Assembly (NCBI GenBank): GCA_002305265.1 | Contig: DBQP01000010.1 | Coordinates: 163,988 to 174,128 of the forward strand | DNA: 10,141 bases | From: Prevotellaceae bacterium UBA1391 | GTDB lineage: Bacteria > Bacteroidota > Bacteroidia > Bacteroidales > Bacteroidaceae | Reading direction: 5' to 3' | In this document: positions 1-7,044 of the stretch, in pieces | Position numbering within the stretch: the first letter of the stretch is position 1 | How the letters are laid out: each line of letters starts with the position of its first letter | Translations under genes and position numbers: made by a program | The notes under the pieces: model-generated | What the model saw: the letters and a program-made list of their open reading frames with translations, nothing else | Told to the model about the DNA's origin: nothing | Databases searched by the model: none

Positions 1-12
1 ATTTCGCTCACC

Positions 13-78
13 ATGACGGCTCATGTAGCCCATCATGAAGGCTCATCTCAATACGCGTGATGGCTCAATTTCGAATTC
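13..78. repeat. 22-bp-period repeat array, 3 units, downstream of the GH43 gene
   Basis: Three consecutive units start at 13, 35 and 57, exactly 22 bp apart. Each opens with a conserved core, (A/G)TGANGGCTCA (ATGACGGCTCAT, ATGAAGGCTCAT, GTGATGGCTCAA), followed by about 10 bp that differ between units. The core has partial dyad symmetry (TGA...TCA around NGGC). A degenerate fourth start, ATGAC, lies at 81, two bases out of phase. The array begins about 10 bp past the stop codon of the minus-strand GH43 gene, so it would lie in that gene's 3' UTR. No terminator is visible before the window edge, and the array may continue outside the window. A period of 22 is not a multiple of three, which argues against coding. 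Confidence 0.75.
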
Positions 79-88
79 GCATGACTAC

Positions 89-1723
89 TTATTTCGGATC
101 CACGTAATAGTCGAAGCGATCGACATCCACGTATCCGCCCTGATCTTGGGTTGCATAGTTGAAGATGGCGAAGCGCGTTCCCATGAAGAAGCGGGTGTAG
201 TCGAAACGCATCTTGAATTCGCCACCAATACGGTTCCACTGCTTGCCGTCGAGACTGTAGCTGAACGTGGCGATGTCGCGGTTCGGCCGGAAATCGGCCT
301 CGATGCGCAGATAAACCGTCGTGCCGGCGAAGCTGACCTCTTCTTCCTTCGTAACCTCCACGCCCGTAATCCGCTTGCCTGGATCCTGCAGATTGACAAG
401 TTCAGAGGTCATGGACAGCGAGAACTTCTTCTTGTCGAGCCTGCGCACAGAAAGTACGCCGCTGTGTCCGTTCATGGCGGCTACGCCACAGACGTCGCCG
501 GCCTGCATGCCTCGCAGGTCAAGCTTCACCGTACCGGAGCAGGTGGGGCCTTCCAGGCGCTGGCTAATCGTGTTGAGCGCGTCGTAGATGGACGTCGCCT
601 TCCGATTGGTCTTTAACCGTAAGTATCCCGGACGCTCCGTCAGACTCCACGCTGCGTCCACCGTGTTGTGGTTCCACTGCCAGCAGAGATCCAGCTGCTT
701 GCTGGAGAAGTCGTCGCTCGTCACTATGCGCGTTTCCTTGCGAACGCCCTGGACGGGAATGTCCATCACAGTCGGAATGTGCCCCTCAGCATCGCCGAGT
801 ATCGGCCATCCGTCTGTCCAGGTGCAGGGCTCCAGCGTGAGCACACGGCCAACGCCTCCCCGATCCTGGAAAATGATGCTCCACCAGTTGCCGGACGCAT
901 CGTCGACGATGGTGCCTTGGCCCACATAGGGAAATCCGCCGAACTGCGTCTCCAGTATCACTTTCTTCTCATACGGACCTTCGATGCGGTCTGCCCGATA
1001 GCAAACCTGGCGCCGAGGTTTTCCCCGCGGCCAAGAAATCATGAGCAGATAGTACTTCCCGTCTTTCTTCACCACGCGGCTTCCTTCGAGCAGGCCCGTC
1101 TCGTCGCCATCGCGCTCGAACACCTTGATGCGCGGCGCTCCGGGCTTCACACCCGTCAGGTCGGGCAACAGCTCCTGCAACTCGCCCGTACCGAAGAAGA
1201 TGTAGGCGCGTCCGTCGTCGTCGAAGAAGAGGCTTGCGTCGTGGAAGTGAGGCAACCGGCTATGCAGCGTCCAGCCTTGCGCCGGGTCTTTCGACGTATA
1301 TACATATCCCTTGTAGGGCTGGTCGTTGGGCGAGAAATACGCGTAGAACGTCCCGTCCTTGTAGCGCAGGCTGGTCGCCCACTGACCGCGGCCATAGACC
1401 GTGCCGCCCTCCATGTCGTAGAGCGGCGTGTCGGTCAGGCGGTCGTAGAGGTAGCTCACGATTTCCCAGTCGACAAGATTCTTCGAACGCATGACGGGAG
1501 CGCCTGGCGTGAGGTGCATGGTCGTCGTGACGAGATAGAAATAATCGCCCACGCGGATGACGTCCGGATCGGGGCAGTCTGCCCAGAGCACGGGGTTGGT
1601 GAAGGTTTCCCGCTCCGCCTGCGCGCTGTTCTGCGCCGCTGTCGGCAGCGCCATCATCAGCGCCATGCAAAGAGCCATGAGTCGGAGGGTACGTTTCATG
1701 TGAGGATAAAAGGTGTGTTTCAT
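89..1723 (-). CDS. Secreted glycoside hydrolase family 43 protein (beta-xylosidase / alpha-L-arabinofuranosidase type)
   Basis: This is a 544-residue exported glycosidase, probably acting on xylan or arabinose-containing side chains in the periplasm or at the cell surface. A basic-hydrophobic signal peptide covers about residues 9-30 and may be cut after an A-Q-A near residue 36; there is no usable lipobox. The GH43 five-bladed propeller spans about 42-325. All three expected acidic residues are visible: the base D52 in CPDPDVI, D162 in HFHDAS, and the acid E213 in LLEGSR. From about 335 to the end is a beta-sandwich of the GH43 C-terminal (C2) type, starting SDDFSSKQLDLCWQWNHN, as in two-domain xylosidases. 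An internal ATG at 1699 gives a more typical signal peptide than the ATG at 1723; both lie downstream of the promoter box, so the start is unsettled. No SusC/SusD pair or sugar sensor is in the window, so the exact substrate cannot be read from context. Confidence 0.93.
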   Translation of the reverse strand: MKHTFYPHMKRTLRLMALCMALMMALPTAAQNSAQAERETFTNPVLWADCPDPDVIRVGDYFYLVTTTMHLTPGAPVMRSKNLVDWEIVSYLYDRLTDTPLYDMEGGTVYGRGQWATSLRYKDGTFYAYFSPNDQPYKGYVYTSKDPAQGWTLHSRLPHFHDASLFFDDDGRAYIFFGTGELQELLPDLTGVKPGAPRIKVFERDGDETGLLEGSRVVKKDGKYYLLMISWPRGKPRRQVCYRADRIEGPYEKKVILETQFGGFPYVGQGTIVDDASGNWWSIIFQDRGGVGRVLTLEPCTWTDGWPILGDAEGHIPTVMDIPVQGVRKETRIVTSDDFSSKQLDLCWQWNHNTVDAAWSLTERPGYLRLKTNRKATSIYDALNTISQRLEGPTCSGTVKLDLRGMQAGDVCGVAAMNGHSGVLSVRRLDKKKFSLSMTSELVNLQDPGKRITGVEVTKEEEVSFAGTTVYLRIEADFRPNRDIATFSYSLDGKQWNRIGGEFKMRFDYTRFFMGTRFAIFNYATQDQGGYVDVDRFDYYVDPK

Positions 1724-1761
1724 GCGATGATACAGTGTTGGATAAAGGTGTATGCTGGCTG

Positions 1762-1791
1762 CAAAGATAGAGAAAAACGCCGCCTGGCAAT
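1762..1791 (-). promoter_or_regulatory. Promoter for the GH43 gene
   Basis: On the minus strand a Bacteroidetes -7 box, TATCTTTG (1769-1762), is followed by GC. ATTG (1791-1788), one base off the -33 TTTG consensus, lies 18 bp upstream. Transcription would start near 1755, leaving a leader of about 30 nt to the ATG at 1723 or about 55 nt to the ATG at 1699. Confidence 0.7.
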
Positions 1792-1962
1792 TAGCACTTT
1801 TCGCTCAAATATTGTCGCATTTGTAACATCCGACTCCATCGTGGGCCGCGCCTTCGTCCAAACAGCAGCAAGAAGAGGTGATGACATCAAACTTCAATAA
1901 CAAAAACTCGCCGCCGACACGTTTTTCCATGGCCGCATCTCCCGTTTTCACATCCTCTTTTG

Positions 1963-1970
1963 TATCTTTG
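1963..1970 (+). promoter_or_regulatory. -7 promoter box for the envelope protein gene
   Basis: TATCTTTG followed by CA matches the Bacteroidetes -7 consensus TAnnTTTG. No good -33 TTTG is seen at the right distance. Transcription would start near 1976 and give a pyrimidine-rich leader of about 85 nt before the ATG at 2060. The 200 bp between this box and the divergent GH43 promoter hold nothing else I can name. Confidence 0.6.
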
Positions 1971-2059
1971 CATCCAGCAGACGCACGTACCCACTGCTGC
2001 GTCTCCTCTGTTTTTCCCCTGCACCTCCCTGCCACTCTCCCTTATCCTCCTCAGCCTCC

Positions 2060-2917
2060 ATGAAGCAGCATCCGTCCCGCAAGTCCCCGCTCCGTCGTCC
2101 GGCCTTCGCCCTCGTGCTGGCCCTGATGGCCCTGTGCGCCACGGCTCAGGAGGAAACAAATTCCGCCACGTTCCGTCCGTCGGCCACCGGGGCGCTGCAA
2201 CCGACGACGCCGCTGATGCAGCCCATCCAGCTCACGCCGCCCGACAGAAGTCTCGTGGCAGACGACTCCATCAGCCTCCAGCACCGCTTCGAGGAGCACT
2301 TCATGCGCGACCTGCCGGCATCCAACAGCATCCGCACCGAATGGACCACGAGCCCGTACACGGCCGCCGGCACTGTCGCCACGTGGACAAACGGCGGTAT
2401 CTGGGGCACCAGCTCCCACCTCTGGATGCCGACCCTGCTCGACCGACAGGCGGCCACCCTCACCGCCTACCAGCAGCTGGGCCATTGGTCGCTGGAGGCC
2501 ACAGCGGGTGCACAGCGCTATTTCATCAACGAGCACGTCCGGCAGCAGTTCCTGCTTGGCGGCGCGCTCACCTACACCTTCTCGCCCCAGTGGTCGGCCA
2601 CGCTCTTCGGCCAGTATGCCAGCCAAACCTTCTTCGCCTCGATGGCAGCCTACCCCTACCTGTCCTATTCGAGCTATGGCGGCTATGTGAACTACAGCGG
2701 CCGGCGCGCCGGCATCAAGCTGGGCATGCAGCAGGACTACGACCCCGTGCGAGGCAACTGGCAGTGGCAGCCTATTGTCACCCCGCGCTTCCGCATCGGA
2801 CGCGCGGTCATCGAACTGCCCGTCGGCCCACTCGTGGGCGAGGGACTGCGCCACCTCATCTACGGCAAGCGACCGCCCTACGGTCTGCCGCCGCTGCCCC
2901 GCCCCGCAGGACGATAG
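2060..2917 (+). CDS. Exported hypothetical protein, probably beta-rich outer membrane protein
   Basis: I do not recognise this 285-residue protein. Residues 1-30 form a signal peptide: a basic stretch (KQHPSRKSPLRR), a hydrophobic core ending LVLALMALCATAQ, and a likely cut near the A-T-A-Q. Residues 30-90 are polar and probably unstructured. From about 95 onward, alternating aromatic/polar segments separated by Gly, Asn and Asp turns (such as WSLEATAGAQRYF, ATLFGQYASQ and YGGYVNYSG) look like transmembrane beta-strands of a small barrel. The end is proline-rich (YGLPPLPRPAGR) and lacks the terminal aromatic residue usual in barrel proteins. It has its own -7 box and converges on the glsA-glsB unit. 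Location in the envelope is fairly safe; the barrel fold is inference from the residue pattern, and no enzymatic motif is visible. Confidence 0.8.
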   Translation: MKQHPSRKSPLRRPAFALVLALMALCATAQEETNSATFRPSATGALQPTTPLMQPIQLTPPDRSLVADDSISLQHRFEEHFMRDLPASNSIRTEWTTSPYTAAGTVATWTNGGIWGTSSHLWMPTLLDRQAATLTAYQQLGHWSLEATAGAQRYFINEHVRQQFLLGGALTYTFSPQWSATLFGQYASQTFFASMAAYPYLSYSSYGGYVNYSGRRAGIKLGMQQDYDPVRGNWQWQPIVTPRFRIGRAVIELPVGPLVGEGLRHLIYGKRPPYGLPPLPRPAGR

Positions 2918-2935
2918 TCCGCCAGCGCGAAAACG

Positions 2936-2975
2936 CAGAAAGAGCAAGCCGGCCGTTGCCGTCTTGCTCTTTCTG
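2936..2975. terminator. Bidirectional hairpin terminator between convergent genes
   Basis: A perfect 13-bp inverted repeat, CAGAAAGAGCAAG (2936-2948) and CTTGCTCTTTCTG (2963-2975), encloses a 14-nt loop. It sits between the stop of the plus-strand envelope gene (2917) and the stop of minus-strand glsB (3016). U-rich tracts are modest on both sides (TTTCTGTTGTCTG to the right, TTTCTGCGTTTTCG reading left), so it can serve both genes. Confidence 0.8.
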
Positions 2976-3015
2976 TTGTCTGTCCGCGCTGTCCGGGCCT
3001 CGCCCGGCCGCGCGG

Positions 3016-4011
3016 TCATTTTCCCGGTGCGCCCATCAGGATCTCGTTGGTCTTGTCGCTGATGACCTGATACTCCGGATGCTCCTTGAAGAAGGACTCG
3101 ATGTGGCGCACGTATTTCTCGGCCAGAATCTCCTCGATCGTAATCAGGATGCCCGTCTCCTCGACGTCGCCGAAGCCGTCATTGATGGCGGTACCGAAGC
3201 AGCGCATCGTGGGCGAGAGCGACATGTAGGCGTTGACCAGCGGCGGAATGTTGAGCCCGTAGGCGCGCACCTCGCGGTTGAGCGTGCGGTAGTCCTCTTT
3301 GAAGTCGTCGCTCACGAAGATCTTGTCGAACTCCGCCGCGTCGTGCTCCAGCTTCACCGGCGTCATCGGAAGGATCAGGTTGTCCTTGTCGTTGAAATGT
3401 TTCTTCAGGAAGTAGAGGATCATGTCGCGGCAGCGGCGGTTGTAGCTGGGATACATGGTCATCTTGCCGAAGAAGTAGCGCACCTGGGGCATGATGACCG
3501 TGAGTGCGCCCAGTCCGTCCCACAGGTTGTCGAGGGCGAAGATGGCCTTCGAGCCCACGCGCGTCGATTGGTAGTCGACGCTCACGAACGAGCGGCCCAG
3601 CTCAATCGTGTAGGGCATGTAGTCGCGCATGAACTGCTCGGAGAAGTGGAACATGTGGCTCGTGGCAAGCACCGGCTGTCCGTTCTCGTCGAGCTTCGTG
3701 TCGGTTCCGAGAATGTAGCGATAGCCGCCGATGATTTCCTCAGCCTCCGGATCCCAGACGATCAGCTGCTTGCAGGGCGTCTCCATCATGTCGAAATCGT
3801 CGAGGTCGAGCGCCTTGCCCGTACCACCACCAGCCGTCCGGAAAGCGATTTCACGCAGCCGTCCGATTTCTCTCAGCACGTTCGGGGCGTCTTTCCACGT
3901 GATGACGTAAATTTCATTGTTGCTTTTGTTGGTGAAGCGGAGGCGTTTGTCTTCCGTCAGCTCCGACTTGAGAACCTCCGCGGGTATCGGCGCGATGATT
4001 TCTTCCATCAT
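3016..4011 (-). CDS. glsB: GlsB-type N-acyltransferase (ornithine/glycine lipid synthesis, hemolysin-like GNAT fold)
   Basis: This 331-residue protein matches the OlsB/GlsB acyltransferases, which transfer a 3-hydroxy-fatty acyl chain from acyl-ACP to the amino group of an amino acid (glycine in Bacteroides). That is the first step of membrane lipoamino acid synthesis. Family signs are LREIGRLREIAFRTAG (about 46-61), the acidic LDLDDFD (68-74), and the central strand pair LIVWDPEAEEIIGGYRY (83-99), as in the Acetyltransf_5/hemolysin family. The gene starts with two ATG codons in tandem and lies 30 bp downstream of glsA on the same strand with no terminator between, so the two should be co-transcribed. 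The symbol rests on family resemblance and on the glsA partner; ornithine as the substrate cannot be excluded from sequence. Confidence 0.82.
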   Translation of the reverse strand: MMEEIIAPIPAEVLKSELTEDKRLRFTNKSNNEIYVITWKDAPNVLREIGRLREIAFRTAGGGTGKALDLDDFDMMETPCKQLIVWDPEAEEIIGGYRYILGTDTKLDENGQPVLATSHMFHFSEQFMRDYMPYTIELGRSFVSVDYQSTRVGSKAIFALDNLWDGLGALTVIMPQVRYFFGKMTMYPSYNRRCRDMILYFLKKHFNDKDNLILPMTPVKLEHDAAEFDKIFVSDDFKEDYRTLNREVRAYGLNIPPLVNAYMSLSPTMRCFGTAINDGFGDVEETGILITIEEILAEKYVRHIESFFKEHPEYQVISDKTNEILMGAPGK

Positions 4012-4041
4012 GTTACAGCGAGTTATTCTACTTTGAGTATC

Positions 4042-4923
4042 TTAGTTCTTTGCCAGCCCGTAGACGCGGTCCTGCACCCACTGGGCCCATTGTGCATGAG
4101 ATTTCGACTTGTCGGTGAAGGTCTGCCAGGGAATCGGCTCGCCGAAGGTCACCGTGAAATGCTTGCCGACATTCCCATACATCTCGTCGACAAGGAACAG
4201 CATGGCCAGGTTGAACTTCAGCCCGAGCCGCTTGCACCAGCGTGCGATGCTGTAGAAGCGCTCCGAGTTGTTCCCGGAGAAGTGCACCGGAATGACGTCG
4301 CGCTGATACTGGATGCTCTTGACCACGAAGGTCTTCTTCCAAGGCAAGTCGCGGATGGTGCCGTCGTCCTGCTTGCGCGAGCACAGCCCGGCGGGAAACA
4401 TCAGCACGTTGTTCTCGCCCTGAAAGGCCGACTCCACCATAGCCGGAAAGCTGCGGCTCTGTCCGCCCGTCTTGTTGATGGGCACACACAGCGGCGCCAG
4501 CCCCTGCAGGTTCATCAGCACGTCGTTGACGAGATACTTCATCTTCGAGTCATACTTGTGGCAGATCAGCTTGCCCAGCGCCACGCCGTCCTCCCCGCCC
4601 AGCGGATGGTTGCTCACGATCGTGAAATAGCGCCCACCCTCGTTCGAGGGCAGCGCGTCGAGCCCGCGCACCTCGAGGTCCATCTCGAGATAGTCGACAC
4701 ACTCGTCGAGGAAGTCGACGCCGAACTTGCCCGCGGCACGACCCGTGAGAAAGCGGTTCACCTCGTCCTGATGCAGCACGCGCTTGAGCCAGCCCCGCAC
4801 AAAGCCCGGCACCCACCGGGCCTTTGCGCCAGCCTTCGTGCGGATGATCTCATCCACATCAATCCTGAACTGCGACGCGTCAGAGGCCGGCTGCGCCTGC
4901 TCCGAGCGGTTCGATTCTACCAT
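4042..4923 (-). CDS. glsA: GlsA-type O-acyltransferase (PlsC-like, second step of glycine lipid synthesis)
   Basis: This 293-residue protein of the PlsC/LPLAT family likely esterifies the hydroxyl of the N-acyl amino acid made by GlsB with a second fatty acyl chain, at the inner face of the membrane. The active-site block is IVSNHPLGGEDGVALG (102-117), with H106 as catalytic base. The usual H-x4-D appears here as H-P-L-G-G-E-D, so E111 occupies the canonical Asp position and D112 is one residue later. Other acyltransferase blocks are MFPAGLCSRK (175-184) and IPVHFSGNNS (211-220). The N-terminal 30 residues are polar, with no signal peptide. It is the first gene of the glsA-glsB unit. The order O-acyl then N-acyl matches the domain order known for the fused enzyme OlsF of other bacteria, which supports the pairing. 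Confidence 0.82.
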   Translation of the reverse strand: MVESNRSEQAQPASDASQFRIDVDEIIRTKAGAKARWVPGFVRGWLKRVLHQDEVNRFLTGRAAGKFGVDFLDECVDYLEMDLEVRGLDALPSNEGGRYFTIVSNHPLGGEDGVALGKLICHKYDSKMKYLVNDVLMNLQGLAPLCVPINKTGGQSRSFPAMVESAFQGENNVLMFPAGLCSRKQDDGTIRDLPWKKTFVVKSIQYQRDVIPVHFSGNNSERFYSIARWCKRLGLKFNLAMLFLVDEMYGNVGKHFTVTFGEPIPWQTFTDKSKSHAQWAQWVQDRVYGLAKN

Positions 4924-5024
4924 ATCCCGAATGCATTTTCACACCTCGGCAGGCACATGCAAGACGCAGAAAATCTGACATAAAGTTCGCACACACCCGC
5001 ACGTAGGCAATTTACAAAAGTCTA

Positions 5025-5032
5025 CAAATTTA
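5025..5032 (-). promoter_or_regulatory. -7 promoter box for glsA-glsB
   Basis: On the minus strand TAAATTTG followed by T fits the Bacteroidetes -7 consensus and lies in an AT-rich patch (5005-5095) of an otherwise GC-rich region. No clear -33 box is seen. Transcription from near 5018 would give a leader of about 95 nt to the glsA ATG at 4923. It means glsA need not depend on read-through from recO, although I see no convincing recO terminator in 4933-5128. Confidence 0.5.
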
Positions 5033-5128
5033 CTGATATTTTTTTGATTGACACGCAAGTTTTCAACAAAAAAACTGCAGCGTCCGCGTTTCATTTTTCT
5101 ACCCCGCCTCTCGGCCGCCGCCCACGCC

Positions 5129-5863
5129 CTATCCGAACACCTCGCGCAGCACTTCCAGCGACTTCAGTTCCGGCATGCCGGGCAGGTGAATCCGATAGTA
5201 GCGGCAGGCCTGCTCGAGCACACTGCGACGCTGCTCGCGCGTGAGCCGAAGCACGTGCATCGACGAGAAAGAGAGGCGGAAAAGCAGCGGCAGACGCGCC
5301 GCATCAGCCGGCGTCAGAAAGTCGGGATGCAGCGGACGACGCTCCACATACTGCCCCGCGCGCAAATCGAAATAGCACAGACCGCCATCCCCGCCCTCGA
5401 GGCGCGGCCGCACGCCCACGAACGTCATCAGACGCAAGAGGAAAATGAGGTGGAAATTGGCACAGTTCCCCTCGCTGCGGTCCAGCCACAGCATCGCCCG
5501 CTCCACGTAGTCGAACAGTTCCGCCCCGCCCTGCTCCTGCCGCAGCACGGCAGAGAGAAACTCGGCCAGGAACATCGCCTGCGTCGTCTTCACGGGGTCG
5601 GACAACAACGTGAAATATATAATGTACGCGCGCGCGTCTGCCGGGCGCGGCAACTTCGCCGTCGGGCGCATGTCGACCGAAAACTCCACGAAATTCATCA
5701 CCCGCCACAGCGTGGCCGACGCACCAGACCGCCCGCGGCGCCCATGCGACAGCACCGTCACGATCGACAGCATCCCATGCTCACGCGTGAACACATCCAC
5801 CACCTGCTGCGACTCGCCGAAGCGCACGCAGCGGAGGACAACACCATGCAAAATCTCTTTCAT
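5129..5863 (-). CDS. recO: DNA repair protein RecO
   Basis: RecO anneals single-stranded DNA and, with RecR, loads RecA onto SSB-coated gaps in recombinational repair. The 244-residue protein begins MKEILHGVVLRCVRFGESQQ and continues with VDVFTREHGMLSIVTVLSHG, the N-terminal OB-fold pattern of RecO (about 1-80, 'g.vl..r.y.e.s.iv.v.t...G'). A helical C-terminal domain follows, with AMFLAEFLSAVLR (about 114-126), NFHLIFLLRLMTFVGVRP and a hydrophobic terminal helix (LKSLEVLREVFG). The cysteines are scattered and form no CxxC pairs, so the zinc finger found in some RecO proteins is absent. Length is typical for Bacteroidetes RecO. It is transcribed away from the tRNA-Glu/rpsT/gyrB block. Confidence 0.92.
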   Translation of the reverse strand: MKEILHGVVLRCVRFGESQQVVDVFTREHGMLSIVTVLSHGRRGRSGASATLWRVMNFVEFSVDMRPTAKLPRPADARAYIIYFTLLSDPVKTTQAMFLAEFLSAVLRQEQGGAELFDYVERAMLWLDRSEGNCANFHLIFLLRLMTFVGVRPRLEGGDGGLCYFDLRAGQYVERRPLHPDFLTPADAARLPLLFRLSFSSMHVLRLTREQRRSVLEQACRYYRIHLPGMPELKSLEVLREVFG

Positions 5864-6032
5864 CTCATAACCGGTAAAAATCCTTCACCACACATTCGGG
5901 CACACGCGCACCCACCTTCGTGGCACAGCCCGCCACCGCCCCATTGGCTTCGCACCACCCGAGGACATTCGCCCCCGCACAGCCCTTCCCGCCCCGCAGC
6001 AGAAGACACGAGACGGAAAAATGCCGTCGGAA

Positions 6033-6098
6033 ACGAAGGCCTTCGAAACGCATCACGAAGGCCTTCGAAAATCCACACGAAGGCCTTCGTGCAGCAAA
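6033..6098. repeat. 22-bp-period array of three CGAAGGCCTTCG palindromes
   Basis: The perfect 12-bp palindrome CGAAGGCCTTCG occurs at 6034-6045, 6056-6067 and 6078-6089, exactly 22 bp apart. Each copy is preceded by A, and the 10-bp spacers differ (AAACGCATCA, then AAATCCACAC before the third A-less boundary). The third copy extends to a 16-bp palindrome, CACGAAGGCCTTCGTG (6076-6091). The centres lie about two helical turns apart, so a dimeric protein would meet all three on the same face. The array lies 170 bp upstream of recO and inside its probable long leader. Confidence 0.85.
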
Positions 6099-6284
6099 AG
6101 CGACAACAGCGGCCGACAAAAGCACGCCCACAAGACGACCCTCCGGATGCAGCCTTGCGTCCAAGCCCGCAGCGCAGCAGCAGGAGCCACGCGCCGACAC
6201 CGCACGGGAGCGGCACGGCAAATGCACCGCCCCGTCGCAAGCAGTCCCGACGCCCGGCCCGACAGGCAGGCCGCATCAGCGGCA

Positions 6285-6292
6285 CAAAAGTA
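6285..6292 (-). promoter_or_regulatory. -7 promoter box, probably for recO
   Basis: On the minus strand TACTTTTG followed by TGCC fits TAnnTTTG and is preceded by a run of eight A residues. It is the only such minus-strand box I see upstream of recO. If used, recO mRNA would have a leader of about 415 nt containing the palindrome array. No -33 TTTG is present at the usual distance. Confidence 0.5.
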
Positions 6293-6475
6293 CGACTTTT
6301 TTTTCATTCCGCCGCGCGCACCCCGCCAAGTTATCCGCTCCGCCGCCCACGCCCACCCCCCGCGGCCGCCGGCCGCCGAAAGCACACGCCAACTGACACA
6401 TCTCAAAAAAACGCATGAAAAAACCGACCAGATGCGGAAGAAAGCACAAAATCGAGAAAATATTCACGGAAATAT

Positions 6476-6506
6476 TTTGCCGATATGGGAAAAACTCGTA
6501 CCTTTG
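6476..6506 (+). promoter_or_regulatory. Consensus Bacteroidetes promoter for tRNA-Glu and rpsT
   Basis: TTTG (6476-6479), a 19-bp spacer and TACCTTTG (6499-6506) match both boxes of the Bacteroidetes primary sigma consensus perfectly, inside an AT-rich stretch. Transcription should start near 6512. It is the best promoter in the window, as expected for a stable RNA and ribosomal protein unit. Confidence 0.85.
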
Positions 6507-6511
6507 CATCC

Positions 6512-6592
6512 GCAAATTAGCAGAAGATGCCAATTTGCTTACAAACCTCGCCATTCCCCGAAAAGGCGGGCTTCTCCGACACGAAAAGCCCG
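6512..6592 (+). other. Structured leader upstream of tRNA-Glu
   Basis: Two inverted repeats lie between the transcription start and the tRNA. GCAAATT (6512-6518) pairs with AATTTGC (6532-6538) over a 13-nt loop at the very 5' end of the transcript. CGGGCTT (6567-6573) pairs with AAGCCCG (6586-6592); two more pairs beyond one mismatch leave a 6-nt loop. The second has no U tract after it, so a terminator is unlikely. They may guide tRNA 5' processing or be chance structures. Confidence 0.4.
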
Positions 6593-6607
6593 GGTGAGAA
6601 CAAGGCC

Positions 6608-6680
6608 GGCCCATTCGTCTATCGGTTAGGACGAGAGATTTTCATTCTCTAAAGAGCAGTTCGACTCTGCTATGGGCTAC
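6608..6680 (+). tRNA. tRNA-Glu, anticodon TTC
   Basis: A complete 73-nt cloverleaf is visible. The acceptor GGCCCAT (6608-6614) pairs with ATGGGCT (6673-6679), with one terminal G-U. The anticodon stem AGAGA/TCTCT (6634-6638, 6646-6650) encloses the loop TTTTCAT with anticodon TTC at 6641-6643. The T arm carries GTTCGAC. The discriminator is A6680 and the CCA end is not encoded. Only 41 bp separate it from rpsT, without a terminator, so the tRNA is probably cut from a shared transcript. Confidence 0.95.
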
Positions 6681-6721
6681 ACAATTCATGACAACAGAAC
6701 AAGAATAAGAAACATACAGAA

Positions 6722-6976
6722 ATGGCAAATCACAAATCAGCACTCAAGCGCATCCGCCAGGCTGAGAAGCGCAAGCTTCACAACCGCTACTACGCAAAGA
6801 GCATGCGCTCCGCTCTGCGCAAGCTTCGCGCCACGACAGACAAGGCTCAGGCTACAGAGATGTATCCTAAAGTACAGAAGATGTTGGACAAACTCGCAAA
6901 GAACAACATCATCCACTGGAAGAAGGCAGCCAATCTGAAGTCCGGCGTCAGCAAGCTCATCGCCACACTCAGCTAA
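6722..6976 (+). CDS. rpsT: Small ribosomal subunit protein bS20
   Basis: This 84-residue lysine/arginine-rich protein begins MANHKSALKRIRQAEKRKLH, the characteristic S20 start, and ends in the helix KKAANLKSGVSKLIATLS. S20 binds 16S rRNA early in 30S assembly as a three-helix bundle; length and charge pattern are normal. It follows tRNA-Glu and probably shares its promoter. The purine-rich sequence AAGAATAAGAAACATACAGAA just before the ATG, without a strong Shine-Dalgarno site, is usual in Bacteroidetes. A hairpin terminator lies about 70 bp downstream. Confidence 0.97.
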   Translation: MANHKSALKRIRQAEKRKLHNRYYAKSMRSALRKLRATTDKAQATEMYPKVQKMLDKLAKNNIIHWKKAANLKSGVSKLIATLS

Positions 6977-7044
6977 GCAGCGGGCAGCCATCCCCAACGA
7001 CATACAGCCATTGTCATAGCATAAAATATCCTCTTGATATTTCT

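Larger units (their letters stand above)
5864..6475. other. Long C/A-rich intergenic region between recO and the tRNA-Glu promoter
   Basis: About 610 bp separate the recO start from the tRNA promoter. The plus strand is visibly rich in C and A and poor in G and T. Open frames cross it on both strands, but their translations are Arg/Pro/Cys-rich low-complexity text with no domain, so I read the region as non-coding. It holds the 22-bp array at 6033-6098, a minus-strand -7 box at 6285-6292 and an A/T-rich start to the tRNA promoter after about 6400. Confidence 0.6.

Noticed and set aside
1960..4983. A 1007-codon plus-strand open frame
   Set aside because: It covers the envelope protein gene in another frame and runs antisense to glsB and glsA. 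The translation is His/Arg/Pro-rich low-complexity text; this is an artefact of high GC.
4924..5128. recO terminator
   Set aside because: T runs exist on the minus strand, but I found no stable stem directly before them.
5860..6285. Minus-strand frame of 141 codons between recO and its promoter box
   Set aside because: Its ATG overlaps the -7 box, the translation is Cys/Arg/Gly-rich without any domain, and it is crossed by the palindrome array whose 22-bp period would break reading-frame constraint.
6567..6592. Terminator before tRNA-Glu
   Set aside because: The stem has no U tract after it and would block expression of the tRNA from the only good promoter; better seen as leader structure.
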